DNA of 64,000 nt from an uncultured Coriobacteriaceae bacterium (lineage in GTDB: Bacteria; Actinomycetota; Coriobacteriia; Coriobacteriales; Coriobacteriaceae): positions 177,809 to 241,808 of the forward strand of contig CALULH010000002.1 in the NCBI GenBank assembly GCA_944321435.1, written 5' to 3'. The position numbers were made by a program, and so were the translations under genes. Positions 51,795 to 61,316 of this stretch are shown here, piece after piece. The notes beneath the pieces were generated by a model. That model was not told the DNA's origin. It saw only the letters and a list, made by a program, of their open reading frames with translations, and made no database searches. Each line of letters opens with the position of its first letter. The stretch's first letter is position 1.

Positions 51795-52241
51795 ATGGCA
51801 GCCAGCAACCAAGACAAGCAACGCGAGAGGGAGCGCCGTCGCCAAGACGCGCAGCGCAAGGCCTACGAGTTCCTACGCGGCCGCAACGGAGCGGACGAGC
51901 TGTCAAACGCCCTTATGATTCTGGCCCTGGTCCTGGCGCTGCTGTCGGTTGTCACCGGATGGGCCCTTGTCGCCCTGCTCGCGCTGGCCGCGCTCGCGGT
52001 CTCGCTCTGGCGCACCCTTTCGCGCGACATCCCGGCCCGCGCCCGCGAGCGCCAGCGCTACCGCGACCTGACCCGCCCGCTGCGCCAGCGCGTCAAGCTT
52101 GTGCAGATGCAGGTCAAGCACCGCGACAAGCGCTACTTCCTGTGCAAGAACTGCGGCACCGTCCTTTCCGTGCCGCGCGGCAAGGGCAAGCTGCGCGTGA
52201 CCTGCCCCAAGTGCCACACCAAGTCGGTGCAGGAGTCTTAA
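51795..52241 (+). CDS. Membrane protein with C-terminal zinc ribbon
   Basis: A 148-residue protein of unknown function. A basic N-terminus (QDKQRERERRRQDAQRK) is followed by a hairpin of two hydrophobic helices (about 38-72), a basic cytoplasmic segment, and a zinc-ribbon-like end with CKNCG and CPKCH pairs. Such ribbons often bind nucleic acid or sit in membrane-bound regulators. AGGGGATCAC precedes the ATG. It is the gene just before the kinase operon but has its own terminator. Confidence 0.75.
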   Translation: MAASNQDKQRERERRRQDAQRKAYEFLRGRNGADELSNALMILALVLALLSVVTGWALVALLALAALAVSLWRTLSRDIPARARERQRYRDLTRPLRQRVKLVQMQVKHRDKRYFLCKNCGTVLSVPRGKGKLRVTCPKCHTKSVQES

Positions 52242-52333
52242 GCGGCCCTTTGCAGGCAAAAGGCGTCGGAGCCGGCGCGCATCTCGCTTGCCTGCCCGCC
52301 GGTTGGCGCAGGCTGCGGATTCCATGAAAACCT

Positions 52334-52390
52334 GGCGCGGGAAAACAAGCGGGGACCTTTTGTCCAAAGCTTGCTTTCCCGCGCCTTTTT
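52334..52390 (+). terminator. Terminator of the zinc-ribbon gene
   Basis: A long stem (GGCGCGGGAAA with TTTCCCGCGCC, plus CAAGC/GCTTG and an inner GGAC/GTCC) followed by TTTTT. Confidence 0.85.
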
Positions 52391-52521
52391 AGTTGAGGGC
52401 CGCAACGGCCTTTCCCGTGGCCAAGCGGGCGAGAAGCACCCGCGCTCGAGCCCGCTCACGGCTTTCCCCGTGCGCTTCGCACGCGAATCCGGAGGCTTTC
52501 GGCGCCCGCGGGGGCGCGTGC

Positions 52522-52527
52522 TACAAT
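52522..52527 (+). promoter_or_regulatory. Candidate -10 box of the kinase/wall operon
   Basis: TACAAT, 57-62 bases before the GTG start of the first kinase gene. The -35 position matches poorly. Confidence 0.45.
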
Positions 52528-52583
52528 AGGCCCATACAACCACGGCGGATAAACACAGCTCAAACGACGAAAGGTGCCGTGAC

Positions 52584-54800
52584 GTGCAGCCCGTATGGCG
52601 CAAGCAGCAACCGCATAACGGCGGCTCGGGGCAGCCGCGCTGGCTCACCGACGCAGCGTTCACGCGCTCGCCGGCCCCTTCCGCACGTCGCTCCGGCGCA
52701 TCGGGCGCTGCGAGATCCGCCCAAACCCCGCCCCCTTCGACGAGGGGCGCAGCGCCCGCCGCGACCGCGCCGACGCCCGAAGCGCCCACGCGCGTCATAG
52801 CCCCTCAGGCAGCGGAACGCGCCCAGCAGGCCCGTCGCGCCGAGACCGCCGAGCAGGCTGCGCGCGGACGCAAGAGCCCCGCGTGCCCGCAAGGGGCCCA
52901 GCACGCAGCAACCTCGCCAGCCTCCCCGACCGCGCGCCAGGGCTCGCGCCCGCCGCAGCACGCGGCGCCAACGCCCGACGCCAAGCGGCCGCAGCGCCAG
53001 CCCTCCCCCGCCCAGGTGCCGCTCGACGCAACGGCGGCCATCCTCAGGCGCTACACCCCGCTCGGCACCAGCCGCGCAGGGGCCTTCGGGTCCGTTGAGA
53101 AGTGCCTGGACACGCGCCTCAAGCGCCTCGTGGCCATCAAGCGCATCCCCCTGCAGGCAACCGAGGGCGCCGTGCACCCCGCCGACGTGGAGACCGCGCT
53201 CGACGAGGCCCGCAGCGCCTGCCGTCTTTCCAACTCCCATATCGTGACCGTGCACGACTTCCACTACGACAGGCGGTTCGCCTACATCATCATGGAGTAC
53301 GTGGACGGCCTGACGCTAGCGGAGTTCCTGAGCCAGGTAGACGGCCGCTCGCTCACGTATGACGAGACGGCCGCCGTGGCCGAGGCGCTCTGCTCGGCCG
53401 TGCAGACCGCCCACGAGGAAAAGGCCCTGCATCTGGATATCAAGCCCGCCAACATCCTCATCGACCGCAAGGGCAACGTGAAGCTCACCGACTTCGGCAC
53501 CGCGGTCCTTGCCTCGGCTGCCGGCTGGGCGGATGCGCGCGGCGGCACCGTGGGCTACATGCCGCCCGAGCAGCTCACCGACGGCCTGGTGGACTACCGC
53601 GCCGACCTGTTCTCCCTGGCCGCCGTGCTCTACGAGTGCCTTTGCGGAGCGGGGCCCTTCCTGGCGGGCAGCCCGCAAGCCTCCCTGCGCAAGATCAAGC
53701 ACGGCGTCACAGCGCCCTCCGAGCTGCTGCCCGGCATTCCCCCGTCCGTGGAGCAGGCGCTCCTGCGCGCGCTCAGCCCAAGCGCAGACGACCGCCAGCC
53801 CAGCGTGGCGGCCTTCGCCGAGGAGATCCTGCCCGAGCTGGGAGACCCCGCGGCGGGCCGCCGCAGCCTGGCGCGCATGATCGCGCAGATCGCCGAGGGC
53901 GACGAGGGCGAGCAGGACGCTGCCGAGCCCGCCGCGCGCGCCTGGGAGTACGATCCCGAGCTCGGCTACTTGGGGGCGCGGTGGCGCCCGGCCGAGCGCG
54001 TGGCCCTGGGGCTCGCCGCCGCGGCGGGCACCGGCGTCTCCCTGGCGGGCCTCGTGCCCGCAACCGGCTTGAGCAACCCGGCGCTCACCCTGCTCGTAAG
54101 CGCCTCCGTCGCCGCGGCCGCGGGCGCAGCGCCCCAGATCGGCTCGGCGCTCGTCTTCGCGGGACTGGTGGTGGCGCTCGTCTCAGCCGCACCGCTGGCC
54201 ACCGCGCTCACCGCCGGGGCGGCCTCCTTCGTGATGCTCGCCAGCTGGTGGCTCGTTTGGGGGCGCGTCTCGCCGGCGGCCTCCGCCGTGGCGCTCGCCC
54301 TGGCGGGCGCGGGGCTGGCAACGGGCGCGCCCCTCGCAGGGGCGGGCGCGGGCGCCGTGGCGGCTGCCTACTGGCTCGGCCCCGGAGCGGCCGCCGGCAC
54401 CTGCGCGGTGGGCCTGGTGTTCGGCAGGCTTCTCTCCGCCGCCGGGGCCGTGGCCTTCAACCTGCAGCCCGACGGCCTCGCGCAGGCCTTCCTCGATCCG
54501 CGCGTCCTGACCGCGGGCGCCGGCTACTGCCTGCTCGCGGCGGGCGCCAGCGCGGCCTTCCGCGCCGCCTCGCGCGCCCGCGCCGGCGCCGCGCACGCGC
54601 TTCTCGGCCTGGTCTGCGTCGGCGTGGGTATTGTGGTTGTTTTGCTGCAGGCTCTTGCAAACCCTGTGGAAATTGCCGCCGGCCCGGGCGCCGCGCTCGC
54701 CGCGGCCGCGAGCCCCGCGGCGCTATCCTCTATAATCGGTGGGATACTGATTTGCGCATTCGGAGAATCGTTCAGCAGCACGGAAGGTGAACGCCCGTGA
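52584..54800 (+). CDS. Ser/Thr protein kinase with polytopic membrane C-terminus
   Basis: A 738-residue kinase. Residues 1-150 are Ala/Pro/Arg-rich and probably disordered. The kinase domain (about 155-425) has glycine loop GTSRAGAFGSV (161-171), Lys186 in LVAIKR, HLDIKPAN (283-290), DFG 303-305 and PPE 327-329. The HRD arginine is replaced by leucine (HLD). After 455 the chain is almost all Ala/Gly/Leu hydrophobic helices to the end (around eight), with no PASTA domain. GTG 52584 follows GAAAGG. Its TGA overlaps the FhaA start by four bases. It heads the operon. Confidence 0.88.
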   Translation: MQPVWRKQQPHNGGSGQPRWLTDAAFTRSPAPSARRSGASGAARSAQTPPPSTRGAAPAATAPTPEAPTRVIAPQAAERAQQARRAETAEQAARGRKSPACPQGAQHAATSPASPTARQGSRPPQHAAPTPDAKRPQRQPSPAQVPLDATAAILRRYTPLGTSRAGAFGSVEKCLDTRLKRLVAIKRIPLQATEGAVHPADVETALDEARSACRLSNSHIVTVHDFHYDRRFAYIIMEYVDGLTLAEFLSQVDGRSLTYDETAAVAEALCSAVQTAHEEKALHLDIKPANILIDRKGNVKLTDFGTAVLASAAGWADARGGTVGYMPPEQLTDGLVDYRADLFSLAAVLYECLCGAGPFLAGSPQASLRKIKHGVTAPSELLPGIPPSVEQALLRALSPSADDRQPSVAAFAEEILPELGDPAAGRRSLARMIAQIAEGDEGEQDAAEPAARAWEYDPELGYLGARWRPAERVALGLAAAAGTGVSLAGLVPATGLSNPALTLLVSASVAAAAGAAPQIGSALVFAGLVVALVSAAPLATALTAGAASFVMLASWWLVWGRVSPAASAVALALAGAGLATGAPLAGAGAGAVAAAYWLGPGAAAGTCAVGLVFGRLLSAAGAVAFNLQPDGLAQAFLDPRVLTAGAGYCLLAAGASAAFRAASRARAGAAHALLGLVCVGVGIVVVLLQALANPVEIAAGPGAALAAAASPAALSSIIGGILICAFGESFSSTEGERP

Positions 54801-55711
54801 ACTTTCTCAACATTTTCGAGGACCGCGTAGCCGGCGTGTTCGGAGCCACGCGCGCCCCGTTCTCATTCAAGAAGCTCGCCAAGCAGGCGGCGCACGAGAT
54901 GGAGGACCAGACCCTCGTCGTGAACGGCGTGGACACCGCGCCGGCCCTCTACACCATCCTGGTGTCCCCCGGCGACGACGTCATGCTGGCCCAGTACTAC
55001 CCGCAGCTCACCAGCGAGATCTCCGAGCTCATCAAGGCCCAGGCCGAGAAGCGCAAGTACGCCTTCGTGGGAGAGCCCCTGGTCCGCTTCATGGTCGACC
55101 CGGCGCTGAAGCCCGGCAAGTTCTCGGTCTTCGCGGAGAACGTCGACGCCTCGACCCTCGGTCGCCTCTACGAGGAGGAGCGCGCCTACCTGTCCGGTTC
55201 GCTGTCGCTTTCGGGCAACCGCGGCGCCGCGCGCGCCCCGCGCTCCAGCGCCCCGCAGATGCCCGGCCGCAGCAACCTCGACCCGCTGCCGGCGGCCCGC
55301 GCCGCCGAGGACGCCTTCCAGAGCGTGCCCCCCACCGTGTCGCGCGAGGCGCTGGCCGGCATGGGCGGCGCGGCGGCGACTGGCGGCATGCGCGCCGCCG
55401 CGGCCCCGCAGCCGCAGGTGCCCTCCATCCCCTTCGCCGAGCTCGTCGACGTGGTCTCCGGTGAGCACTACCAGCTCACCAGCCAGCGCGTCATCGTGGG
55501 CCGCGAGCGCGCCAGCGCCGACATCGTTCTTTCCGACCCCAACGTGAGCCGCCGCCACGCCGAGCTGACCTTCTCGGGCTCCGACTGGACCATCGAGGAC
55601 CTCAACTCGACCAACGGCCTCATGGTGAACAACCGCCGCGTCACGCGCTGGCCCCTGCGCAACGGCGACCTCGTGACCTTTGGCCTCATGACCTTCGAGT
55701 TCAGGGGGTAA
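54797..55711 (+). CDS. fhaA: FhaA-like protein (DUF3662 plus FHA domain)
   Basis: A 304-residue adaptor. The N-terminal DUF3662 domain (1-115; NFLNIFEDRVAGVFG, then YPQLTSEISELIKAQAEKR) is joined by an Ala/Pro linker to an FHA domain (about 217-304). The phosphothreonine-binding residues are in GRERASADIVLSD, VSRRHAEL and DLNSTNGLMVN. FhaA in mycobacteria binds phosphorylated MviN and tunes wall synthesis. It starts at GTG 54797 inside the upstream stop (GTGA) and ends one base before the fhaB start. Confidence 0.93.
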   Translation: MNFLNIFEDRVAGVFGATRAPFSFKKLAKQAAHEMEDQTLVVNGVDTAPALYTILVSPGDDVMLAQYYPQLTSEISELIKAQAEKRKYAFVGEPLVRFMVDPALKPGKFSVFAENVDASTLGRLYEEERAYLSGSLSLSGNRGAARAPRSSAPQMPGRSNLDPLPAARAAEDAFQSVPPTVSREALAGMGGAAATGGMRAAAAPQPQVPSIPFAELVDVVSGEHYQLTSQRVIVGRERASADIVLSDPNVSRRHAELTFSGSDWTIEDLNSTNGLMVNNRRVTRWPLRNGDLVTFGLMTFEFRG

Positions 55712-55712
55712 C

Positions 55713-56126
55713 ATGATCGACCTCGTGCTCTTCGCCGGCAGGATCGTGCTCGTGGTTCTGCTCTACATCTTCCTGTTCGCCGTCATGAAGACCGGTGTGG
55801 GACTGGTGCGCGGCCAGCGCCGCGACTCGGCCATTTGGACCATCGACGTCGACAAGGGGCCCCGCGGCATCCGCGGCATCCACGTCGACATGCTCGGCCC
55901 GGTCATCGTGGGCCGTTCGCCCAGCTCCGACATCTGCATCAACGAGCCGTTCGTCTCGGCCTCCCATGCGCGCTTCTCCCTGCAGGGCCCGGCGCTCGTG
56001 GTTGAGGACCTGAACTCCCTCAACGGCACCATGGTCAACGGCCGCCCGCTCGCCGAGCCCGCCACCCTGCGCGAGGGCGACGAGGTTCAAATCGGCGACG
56101 TGGTCATGAAGGTGAACCGTCGATGA
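55713..56126 (+). CDS. fhaB: FhaB/FipA-like membrane-anchored FHA protein
   Basis: A 137-residue protein: one membrane helix (5-25), a short linker, and an FHA domain (about 60-137) with GRSPSSDICINE, SASHARFSL and LNSLNGTMVNGRPL. In mycobacteria the equivalent protein couples PknA/PknB phosphorylation to FtsZ and FtsQ at the septum. It follows fhaA by one base and overlaps the phosphatase gene by four (ATGA). Confidence 0.92.
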   Translation: MIDLVLFAGRIVLVVLLYIFLFAVMKTGVGLVRGQRRDSAIWTIDVDKGPRGIRGIHVDMLGPVIVGRSPSSDICINEPFVSASHARFSLQGPALVVEDLNSLNGTMVNGRPLAEPATLREGDEVQIGDVVMKVNRR

Positions 56127-58291
56127 CCTGGGACGATCAGCGCGACCGTCACGCCGATGCGGAGCGCGCGCACGACGTTGCGCCGCAGCCGTCCGAGCAC
56201 ACCGGCGTGATCCCGGAGTTCCTGGGAGGGCAGGCGCCGGAGGCGGCCTCCCCCGAGGACACCGGCGCGTTCCTCACCGCCGCGGCGCAGGGCGAGAAGG
56301 GCAACGGGGCAACCCCCGGCGGCGCGGTCACCGCCGACGCCCCCACGTCCGGCCCGATCGGCCTCCACAGCGCACCGCAGCAAGACCAAATCCCAACGGC
56401 CCTCGGTGCGTTCAGCGCCGCGGACGAGAACGGCGTGCCCCACAGCGAGGACGCGCTGTTCGCCGCGCCGGCGCCCGATGCCGCATCCGTCTCCCCTGCC
56501 GAAGGCGATCCCATCGGCCTGCACGCCAAGCCTGCCGACGGCCCCGAGGGCGACGCGTCGCCGCTCGCTGCGGGCGCCGATCCGGAGGACGCCCTCTTTG
56601 CGCGCGCCGACGCCGCGCAAGCAGCCTCGGAGGCCGCGCAGGGCGCCTACAGCGCGCCCGTCCCCCAACAGGAGGCGCTTTTCTCGTCCAATGACGCCGG
56701 CGCGGAAGCCGTCGCCGACGCAACCGCCGCCCCGGCCTTCGCCGAGACGCCCGCCGCCGAGGTGCTGCCCGGCCAGGATGCGCTGTTTGCCTCGGAAGAG
56801 GCCCCCGCCCAGCCGTCCGCGAGCACCCCCGCCGAGAGCGCCCCGGCAGCAGGCGACGGCACCGCCCCCCTGCCCCTCTTCGATGGCCCGGCCGGCACCG
56901 CCGACGCGGCGGCCGACCCCTCCCTCGAGGATACGGCCGAGATCGACGTCGAGGCGGTGGAGGCCAAGCTGAACGATCCGGGCACCACCATGAGCTTCGA
57001 GCCGCTGCCCGAGGAGCGCATCGACACCAGCTCCACCTACGACGCCGGCACCACCACCGAGCTCACCTGGGGCGCCCGCTCCGACGTGGGCTGCGTGCGG
57101 TCCCACAACGAGGACTCCTACCTGGTGCAGTCGCCCCTGTTCTGCGTGTCCGACGGCATGGGAGGCCACGCCGCCGGCGAGGTCGCCTCGTCCATCGCCG
57201 TCGAGACCATCGCCAAGACGGCGCCGACGTCCGCCGACCCGGCGCTTCTGGGCGCCGCCGTGGAGTCCGCCAACGCGGCCGTCATAGAAGCCGCCGCCAA
57301 CGGACGCGGCAAACCCGGCATGGGCTGCACCGCCACCGTGGCTTACATCGAGGGCCATACGCTCGCCATCGCCCACGTGGGCGATTCGCGCGCCTACCTG
57401 CTGCACAACGGCATGCTCATTCGCGTGACGCACGACCACTCGCTCGTCGAGGAGCTGGTAGACGCCGGCGAGATCACCGCCGACGAGGCGCGCAACCACC
57501 CCAACCGCTCGGTCATCACCCGCGCGCTGGGGTCTGACCCGCACATGTACGCCGACCACTTCACGCTGAACATCGAGAAGGGCGACCGGCTCATCCTGTG
57601 TTCCGACGGCCTGTCGGGCATGATCCCCGACCGCGACATCGAGAGCATCGCGCAGGAAAGCTCCACCGCGCAGCTTGCTGCCGACAACCTGGTGGACGCC
57701 GCGCTGGCCGCAGGCGGCGCGGACAACGTTACCGTGGTGGTGGTCGACGTCATGGACGACGGCCGCATGAAGGAGTTGCGCCGCCGTAGGCGCCGCAACG
57801 TGCTCATCGGCGCCGGCATTGTCCTCGCCTTGCTCGTTGCCTGCGCCGTGGCGCTGGCGGTGAGCATCACCGGGTCCATTTACCTGGGCGTGAAGGACGG
57901 CAACGTGGCCGTGTACCGCGGCATCCCCGCCACGCCGCTGGGGCTCGAGCTCCACTGGCTGGAGGACGAAACCTCTGTCGAGGTGGACGAGCTGCCCGAG
58001 GACACCCAGGCACGCCTTGAGCAGGGCATCCTCCAGAACAGCCTGGACGAGGCTCAGAACACCATAGCCAACTACCGCGACCAGATCGACAGCCAGCACG
58101 CGCGCGACGCCCTGACCGCCCAGACGCTGCAGGAGCAGCAGGACGGCGCGGACGCCCAGGCAGACGGCGCGGACACCGGCGCGGCGGATGCCGGATCCGA
58201 TCAGCCCGCCGACGCCGCAGCGGACAACGCCGCCGATCAGGCCGCGCCTGCCGAAGCCACCGATCCCGCCGGCGCAGGAGGTGCCGCATAA
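56123..58291 (+). CDS. pstP: PP2C-family Ser/Thr phosphatase with long N-terminal extension
   Basis: A 722-residue membrane phosphatase opposing the operon kinases. The PP2C domain (about 315-550) has RSHNEDSYLV, DGMGGH (344-349), HVGDSRAYLL, CSDGL and GGADNVTVVVVDV. A membrane helix is at about 563-585, followed by an extracellular acidic Ala/Gln-rich tail. Residues 1-310 are an acidic low-complexity region not found in mycobacterial PstP. It contains EDALFA (109, 155), QEALFS (183), QDALFA (218) and two PIGLH motifs (78, 130). ATGA overlap with fhaB; its stop abuts the next start. Confidence 0.92.
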   Translation: MTWDDQRDRHADAERAHDVAPQPSEHTGVIPEFLGGQAPEAASPEDTGAFLTAAAQGEKGNGATPGGAVTADAPTSGPIGLHSAPQQDQIPTALGAFSAADENGVPHSEDALFAAPAPDAASVSPAEGDPIGLHAKPADGPEGDASPLAAGADPEDALFARADAAQAASEAAQGAYSAPVPQQEALFSSNDAGAEAVADATAAPAFAETPAAEVLPGQDALFASEEAPAQPSASTPAESAPAAGDGTAPLPLFDGPAGTADAAADPSLEDTAEIDVEAVEAKLNDPGTTMSFEPLPEERIDTSSTYDAGTTTELTWGARSDVGCVRSHNEDSYLVQSPLFCVSDGMGGHAAGEVASSIAVETIAKTAPTSADPALLGAAVESANAAVIEAAANGRGKPGMGCTATVAYIEGHTLAIAHVGDSRAYLLHNGMLIRVTHDHSLVEELVDAGEITADEARNHPNRSVITRALGSDPHMYADHFTLNIEKGDRLILCSDGLSGMIPDRDIESIAQESSTAQLAADNLVDAALAAGGADNVTVVVVDVMDDGRMKELRRRRRRNVLIGAGIVLALLVACAVALAVSITGSIYLGVKDGNVAVYRGIPATPLGLELHWLEDETSVEVDELPEDTQARLEQGILQNSLDEAQNTIANYRDQIDSQHARDALTAQTLQEQQDGADAQADGADTGAADAGSDQPADAAADNAADQAAPAEATDPAGAGGAA

Positions 58292-61180
58292 ATGGGAAGT
58301 AGACGCAACACCGAGCTGTTTTTGCTCATAGCCGCGGCGTTCCCCGTGACGCTGCTGTACGCCCTGTACGTCGCCAACTCCGGCACGCAGATCACCTTCG
58401 AGACCCTGGCCGTGCCGCTGGGGCTCTTCGCCGCCTTCGCCGCGGCGCATATCGCCACGCGCATCCTGGCGCCCGGTGCCGACCCGGCCATCCTGCCGGT
58501 GGTCTTCGCGCTGTCGGGCGTGGGCATCACCTTCGTCACGCGCCTGGCGCCCGACCTCGCCATGAACCAGCTGATCTTCCTCTTCGCGTCCATCCTGCTC
58601 ATGGTTCTCGCCCTGGCGTTCATCAAGAACCTTGACCTGGTGCGCAAGTACAAGTACACCTTCGGCGTCATCGGCGTCATCCTGCTCATCCTGCCCATGC
58701 TCTTCGGCACCGAGATCGGCGGCTCCAAGCTGTGGCTGCGCATCGGGTCCTTCACCATCCAGCCCGGCGAGTTCGCCAAGATCTGCTTCGTCTTCTTCCT
58801 GGCCGGCTACCTGTCCGAGAACCGCGAGCTGCTCAGCGTGGCCAACCGCGAGATCCTGGGCTTCAAGGTGCCGCGCCTGCGCCTGCTGACCCCGCTGTTC
58901 ATCGTGTGGGGCATCTTCATCGCCATCGTGGCCTTCGAGCGCGACCTGGGCTCGGCGGTGCTGTTCTACACCATCTTCCTCGTCATGCTCTACGCCGCCA
59001 CGGGACGCCTGTCCTACGTGCTTATCGGCCTGGTGCTCCTGGCCGGCGGCGCGGTGCTCATGTACCAGATCATGAGCCACGTCCAAGTGCGCTTCAACAT
59101 CTGGCTCGACCCCTGGTCCGACGCCCAGGGCACCGGCTACCAGCTCGTGCAGTCGCTGTACTCGCTGGCAGACGGCGGCATGGTGGGCACGGGCATCGGC
59201 AAGGGCATGTCCACCAACATCCCCGTCGTCGAGTCCGACTTCATCTTCTCGGCCATCGGCGAGGAAATGGGCCTGCTCGGCGGCTCAGCCATCATCATGC
59301 TCTTCGTGCTCTTCGCGGTGCGCGGCCTCACCACCGCCGCCCGCGCCAAGTCCGACCACACGGCGTTTGTCTGCGTGGGCCTCACGGCCGCCGTTTCCTT
59401 CCAGGCGTTCCTCATCGTCGGCGGCGTGTCCCGCCTCATCCCCCTGACGGGCGTGACCCTGCCCTTCATGAGCCAGGGCGGCTCCTCGCTCCTCGCCAGC
59501 TTCATCATCGTTGCGCTGCTCATGCGCGCCGGTGACGAGGCCACCGGGCGCGAGACCGAGATGAGCGGCACCGGCGTCATTCAGGCCCTCACCAACCACC
59601 GCGCGCGCATCGCCGAGGCCATCAGCGGCGGCGGCTACAGCTCCGCCGCCAGCGGGCGCGCCGGCAGCCACGCCCGACCCGGCAGCCGCCTGCGCCGCCG
59701 CGTGCTCGAGACGCCCGAGAGCGGCGTGCTGGGCCGCGTGGCCCTGGCCAAGCGCCTGACCCGCACGGTCTGGGTGCTCACCGCGCTCTTCGCCGTGCTT
59801 ATCGGCAACCTAACCTATATCCAGGTCATCCAGGCGGACGAGCTCAAGAGCCGCCCCGACAACAACCACAGCATCGCGCGCGCGGCCTACGTGCAGCGCG
59901 GCTCCATCATCACGTCGGACAACGTGACGCTCGCCCAGTCCGTGCAGCAGGCCGACGGCACCTACGTGCGCGAGTACCCGCAGGGCAACCTCGCCGCGCA
60001 CACGGTGGGCTACTACTCGCAGCAGTACGGCACCACCGGCATCGAGGCCTCTATGAACGAGACCCTCACCGGCTCGCAGGACTACTCCACCTGGGAGACC
60101 GCCATCAACTCGCTCGCCGGCATCGCGCAGCCCGGCAACTCGGTGGTCCTCACCATAGACTCGCGCATCCAGCGCGTGTGCGAGCAGGCGCTCGAGGGGC
60201 ACACCGGCGCCATCGTGGTGCTGAACCCCAGCACGGGCGCGGTTCTCGCCAAGGCAAGCGCCCCCACCTACGACAACAGCAACGCCGAGGCCGCCATCGC
60301 CGAGGCGAGCGCCAGCGGCTCCGACGCACTTTACGACCGCGCCACCCAGGCGCTCTACACGCCCGGCTCCACCTTCAAGACGGTCACGCTCGCAGCGGCT
60401 CTGGACACCGGCATCGCCAGCCTGAGCACCCGCTACGACGCCCCCTCCTCCATCGAGATCGGCGGCGCCGACATCACCAACGTCAACAACGCCGACTGGG
60501 GCACTATCAGCCTGCAGACCGCCTTCGACTACTCGGCCAACACCGTGTTCTCGCAGGTGGGCGTTGACCTGGGAGCCGAAACGCTCGTGAACTACGCCAA
60601 CGCGTTCGGCTTTGGGCAGACGCTCGGCCAGGACTTCTCCACCGTCGCCTCCATCATGCCCGAGGCCGGCCGCATGACCGAGTGGGAGACCGCTTGGGCG
60701 GCCGACGGCCAGCCCGTGGGCGACTCCTCCGACCACACCCCCGGCCCGCAGGTGACCATCATGCAGAACGCGGTCATCGCCGCCGCCATCGCCAACGACG
60801 GCGTGGTGATGAACCCCTACGTGGTCGACCACATCCTCTCGCCCGAGGGCGTGGCGGGCGCCTCCACGCAGCCGCGGTCGCTGGGCCAGGCCATCAGCGC
60901 CACCGCCGCCGCCCAGGTGAAGGAGGCCATGCTCACCGTGGTCGAGCAGGGCAGCGGCTCGGCCGCGTCCGTGCCCGGCGTCAAAGTGGCCGGCAAGACC
61001 GGCACCGCCGAGGCCACGGGCAGCCAGGTCAACTCCACCTTCATCGGCTTCGCGCCGTACGACTCCCCCACGCTGGCCATCTCGGTGGCCATCGAGAACT
61101 ACACCGACGGCGGCGAGTCCGCCGCGGCCGTTGCCGGCGAGGTCCTTCAGGCGGCCCTGAGCATCCAGGGGCAGGGGTGA
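58292..61180 (+). CDS. SEDS glycan polymerase fused to class B penicillin-binding protein
   Basis: A 962-residue single frame joining two enzymes that are normally separate. Residues 1-415 are a complete RodA/FtsW-type SEDS polymerase with [24 protein letters not shown], the loop [14 protein letters not shown] (Asp273), [15 protein letters not shown] and [10 protein letters not shown]. Residues 416-490 are a cytoplasmic linker. A membrane helix (492-513) leads to a PBP2-type transpeptidase with STFK (693-696), SAN (748-750) and KTG (902-904). The order rodA-pbpA is kept from the mycobacterial operon. Starts at ATG 58292 directly after the phosphatase stop. Confidence 0.95.
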   Translation: MGSRRNTELFLLIAAAFPVTLLYALYVANSGTQITFETLAVPLGLFAAFAAAHIATRILAPGADPAILPVVFALSGVGITFVTRLAPDLAMNQLIFLFASILLMVLALAFIKNLDLVRKYKYTFGVIGVILLILPMLFGTEIGGSKLWLRIGSFTIQPGEFAKICFVFFLAGYLSENRELLSVANREILGFKVPRLRLLTPLFIVWGIFIAIVAFERDLGSAVLFYTIFLVMLYAATGRLSYVLIGLVLLAGGAVLMYQIMSHVQVRFNIWLDPWSDAQGTGYQLVQSLYSLADGGMVGTGIGKGMSTNIPVVESDFIFSAIGEEMGLLGGSAIIMLFVLFAVRGLTTAARAKSDHTAFVCVGLTAAVSFQAFLIVGGVSRLIPLTGVTLPFMSQGGSSLLASFIIVALLMRAGDEATGRETEMSGTGVIQALTNHRARIAEAISGGGYSSAASGRAGSHARPGSRLRRRVLETPESGVLGRVALAKRLTRTVWVLTALFAVLIGNLTYIQVIQADELKSRPDNNHSIARAAYVQRGSIITSDNVTLAQSVQQADGTYVREYPQGNLAAHTVGYYSQQYGTTGIEASMNETLTGSQDYSTWETAINSLAGIAQPGNSVVLTIDSRIQRVCEQALEGHTGAIVVLNPSTGAVLAKASAPTYDNSNAEAAIAEASASGSDALYDRATQALYTPGSTFKTVTLAAALDTGIASLSTRYDAPSSIEIGGADITNVNNADWGTISLQTAFDYSANTVFSQVGVDLGAETLVNYANAFGFGQTLGQDFSTVASIMPEAGRMTEWETAWAADGQPVGDSSDHTPGPQVTIMQNAVIAAAIANDGVVMNPYVVDHILSPEGVAGASTQPRSLGQAISATAAAQVKEAMLTVVEQGSGSAASVPGVKVAGKTGTAEATGSQVNSTFIGFAPYDSPTLAISVAIENYTDGGESAAAVAGEVLQAALSIQGQG

Positions 61181-61316
61181 TGCGCATGAAGCGTAGCTTT
61201 AGCCCCGCCCCCGCGCAGGCACCGTCCCCTCCGCCGGAGGGAAACCGCGCACGTTGTCACTTCCCCAGCGAGCCCCAAGCTTGGGCGCCGCGTTCGATAG
61301 GTTAGGAGCTGCACCT

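Larger units (their letters stand above)
52242..52583. other. 342-base gap between zinc-ribbon gene and kinase operon
   Basis: It holds a strong terminator (52334-52390), a GGGCGAGAAG decamer (52427-52436), GC hairpins (for example GCGCCCGCGGGGGCGC near 52502) and the TACAAT box of the operon at 52522-52527. No gene. Confidence 0.65.

Noticed and set aside
56087..59086. A 999-codon open frame antisense to the phosphatase and SEDS-PBP genes
   Set aside because: It mirrors the codon structure of strongly supported genes; such long antisense frames are expected at this GC content. Its translation is Gly/Val/His-rich without any family motif.
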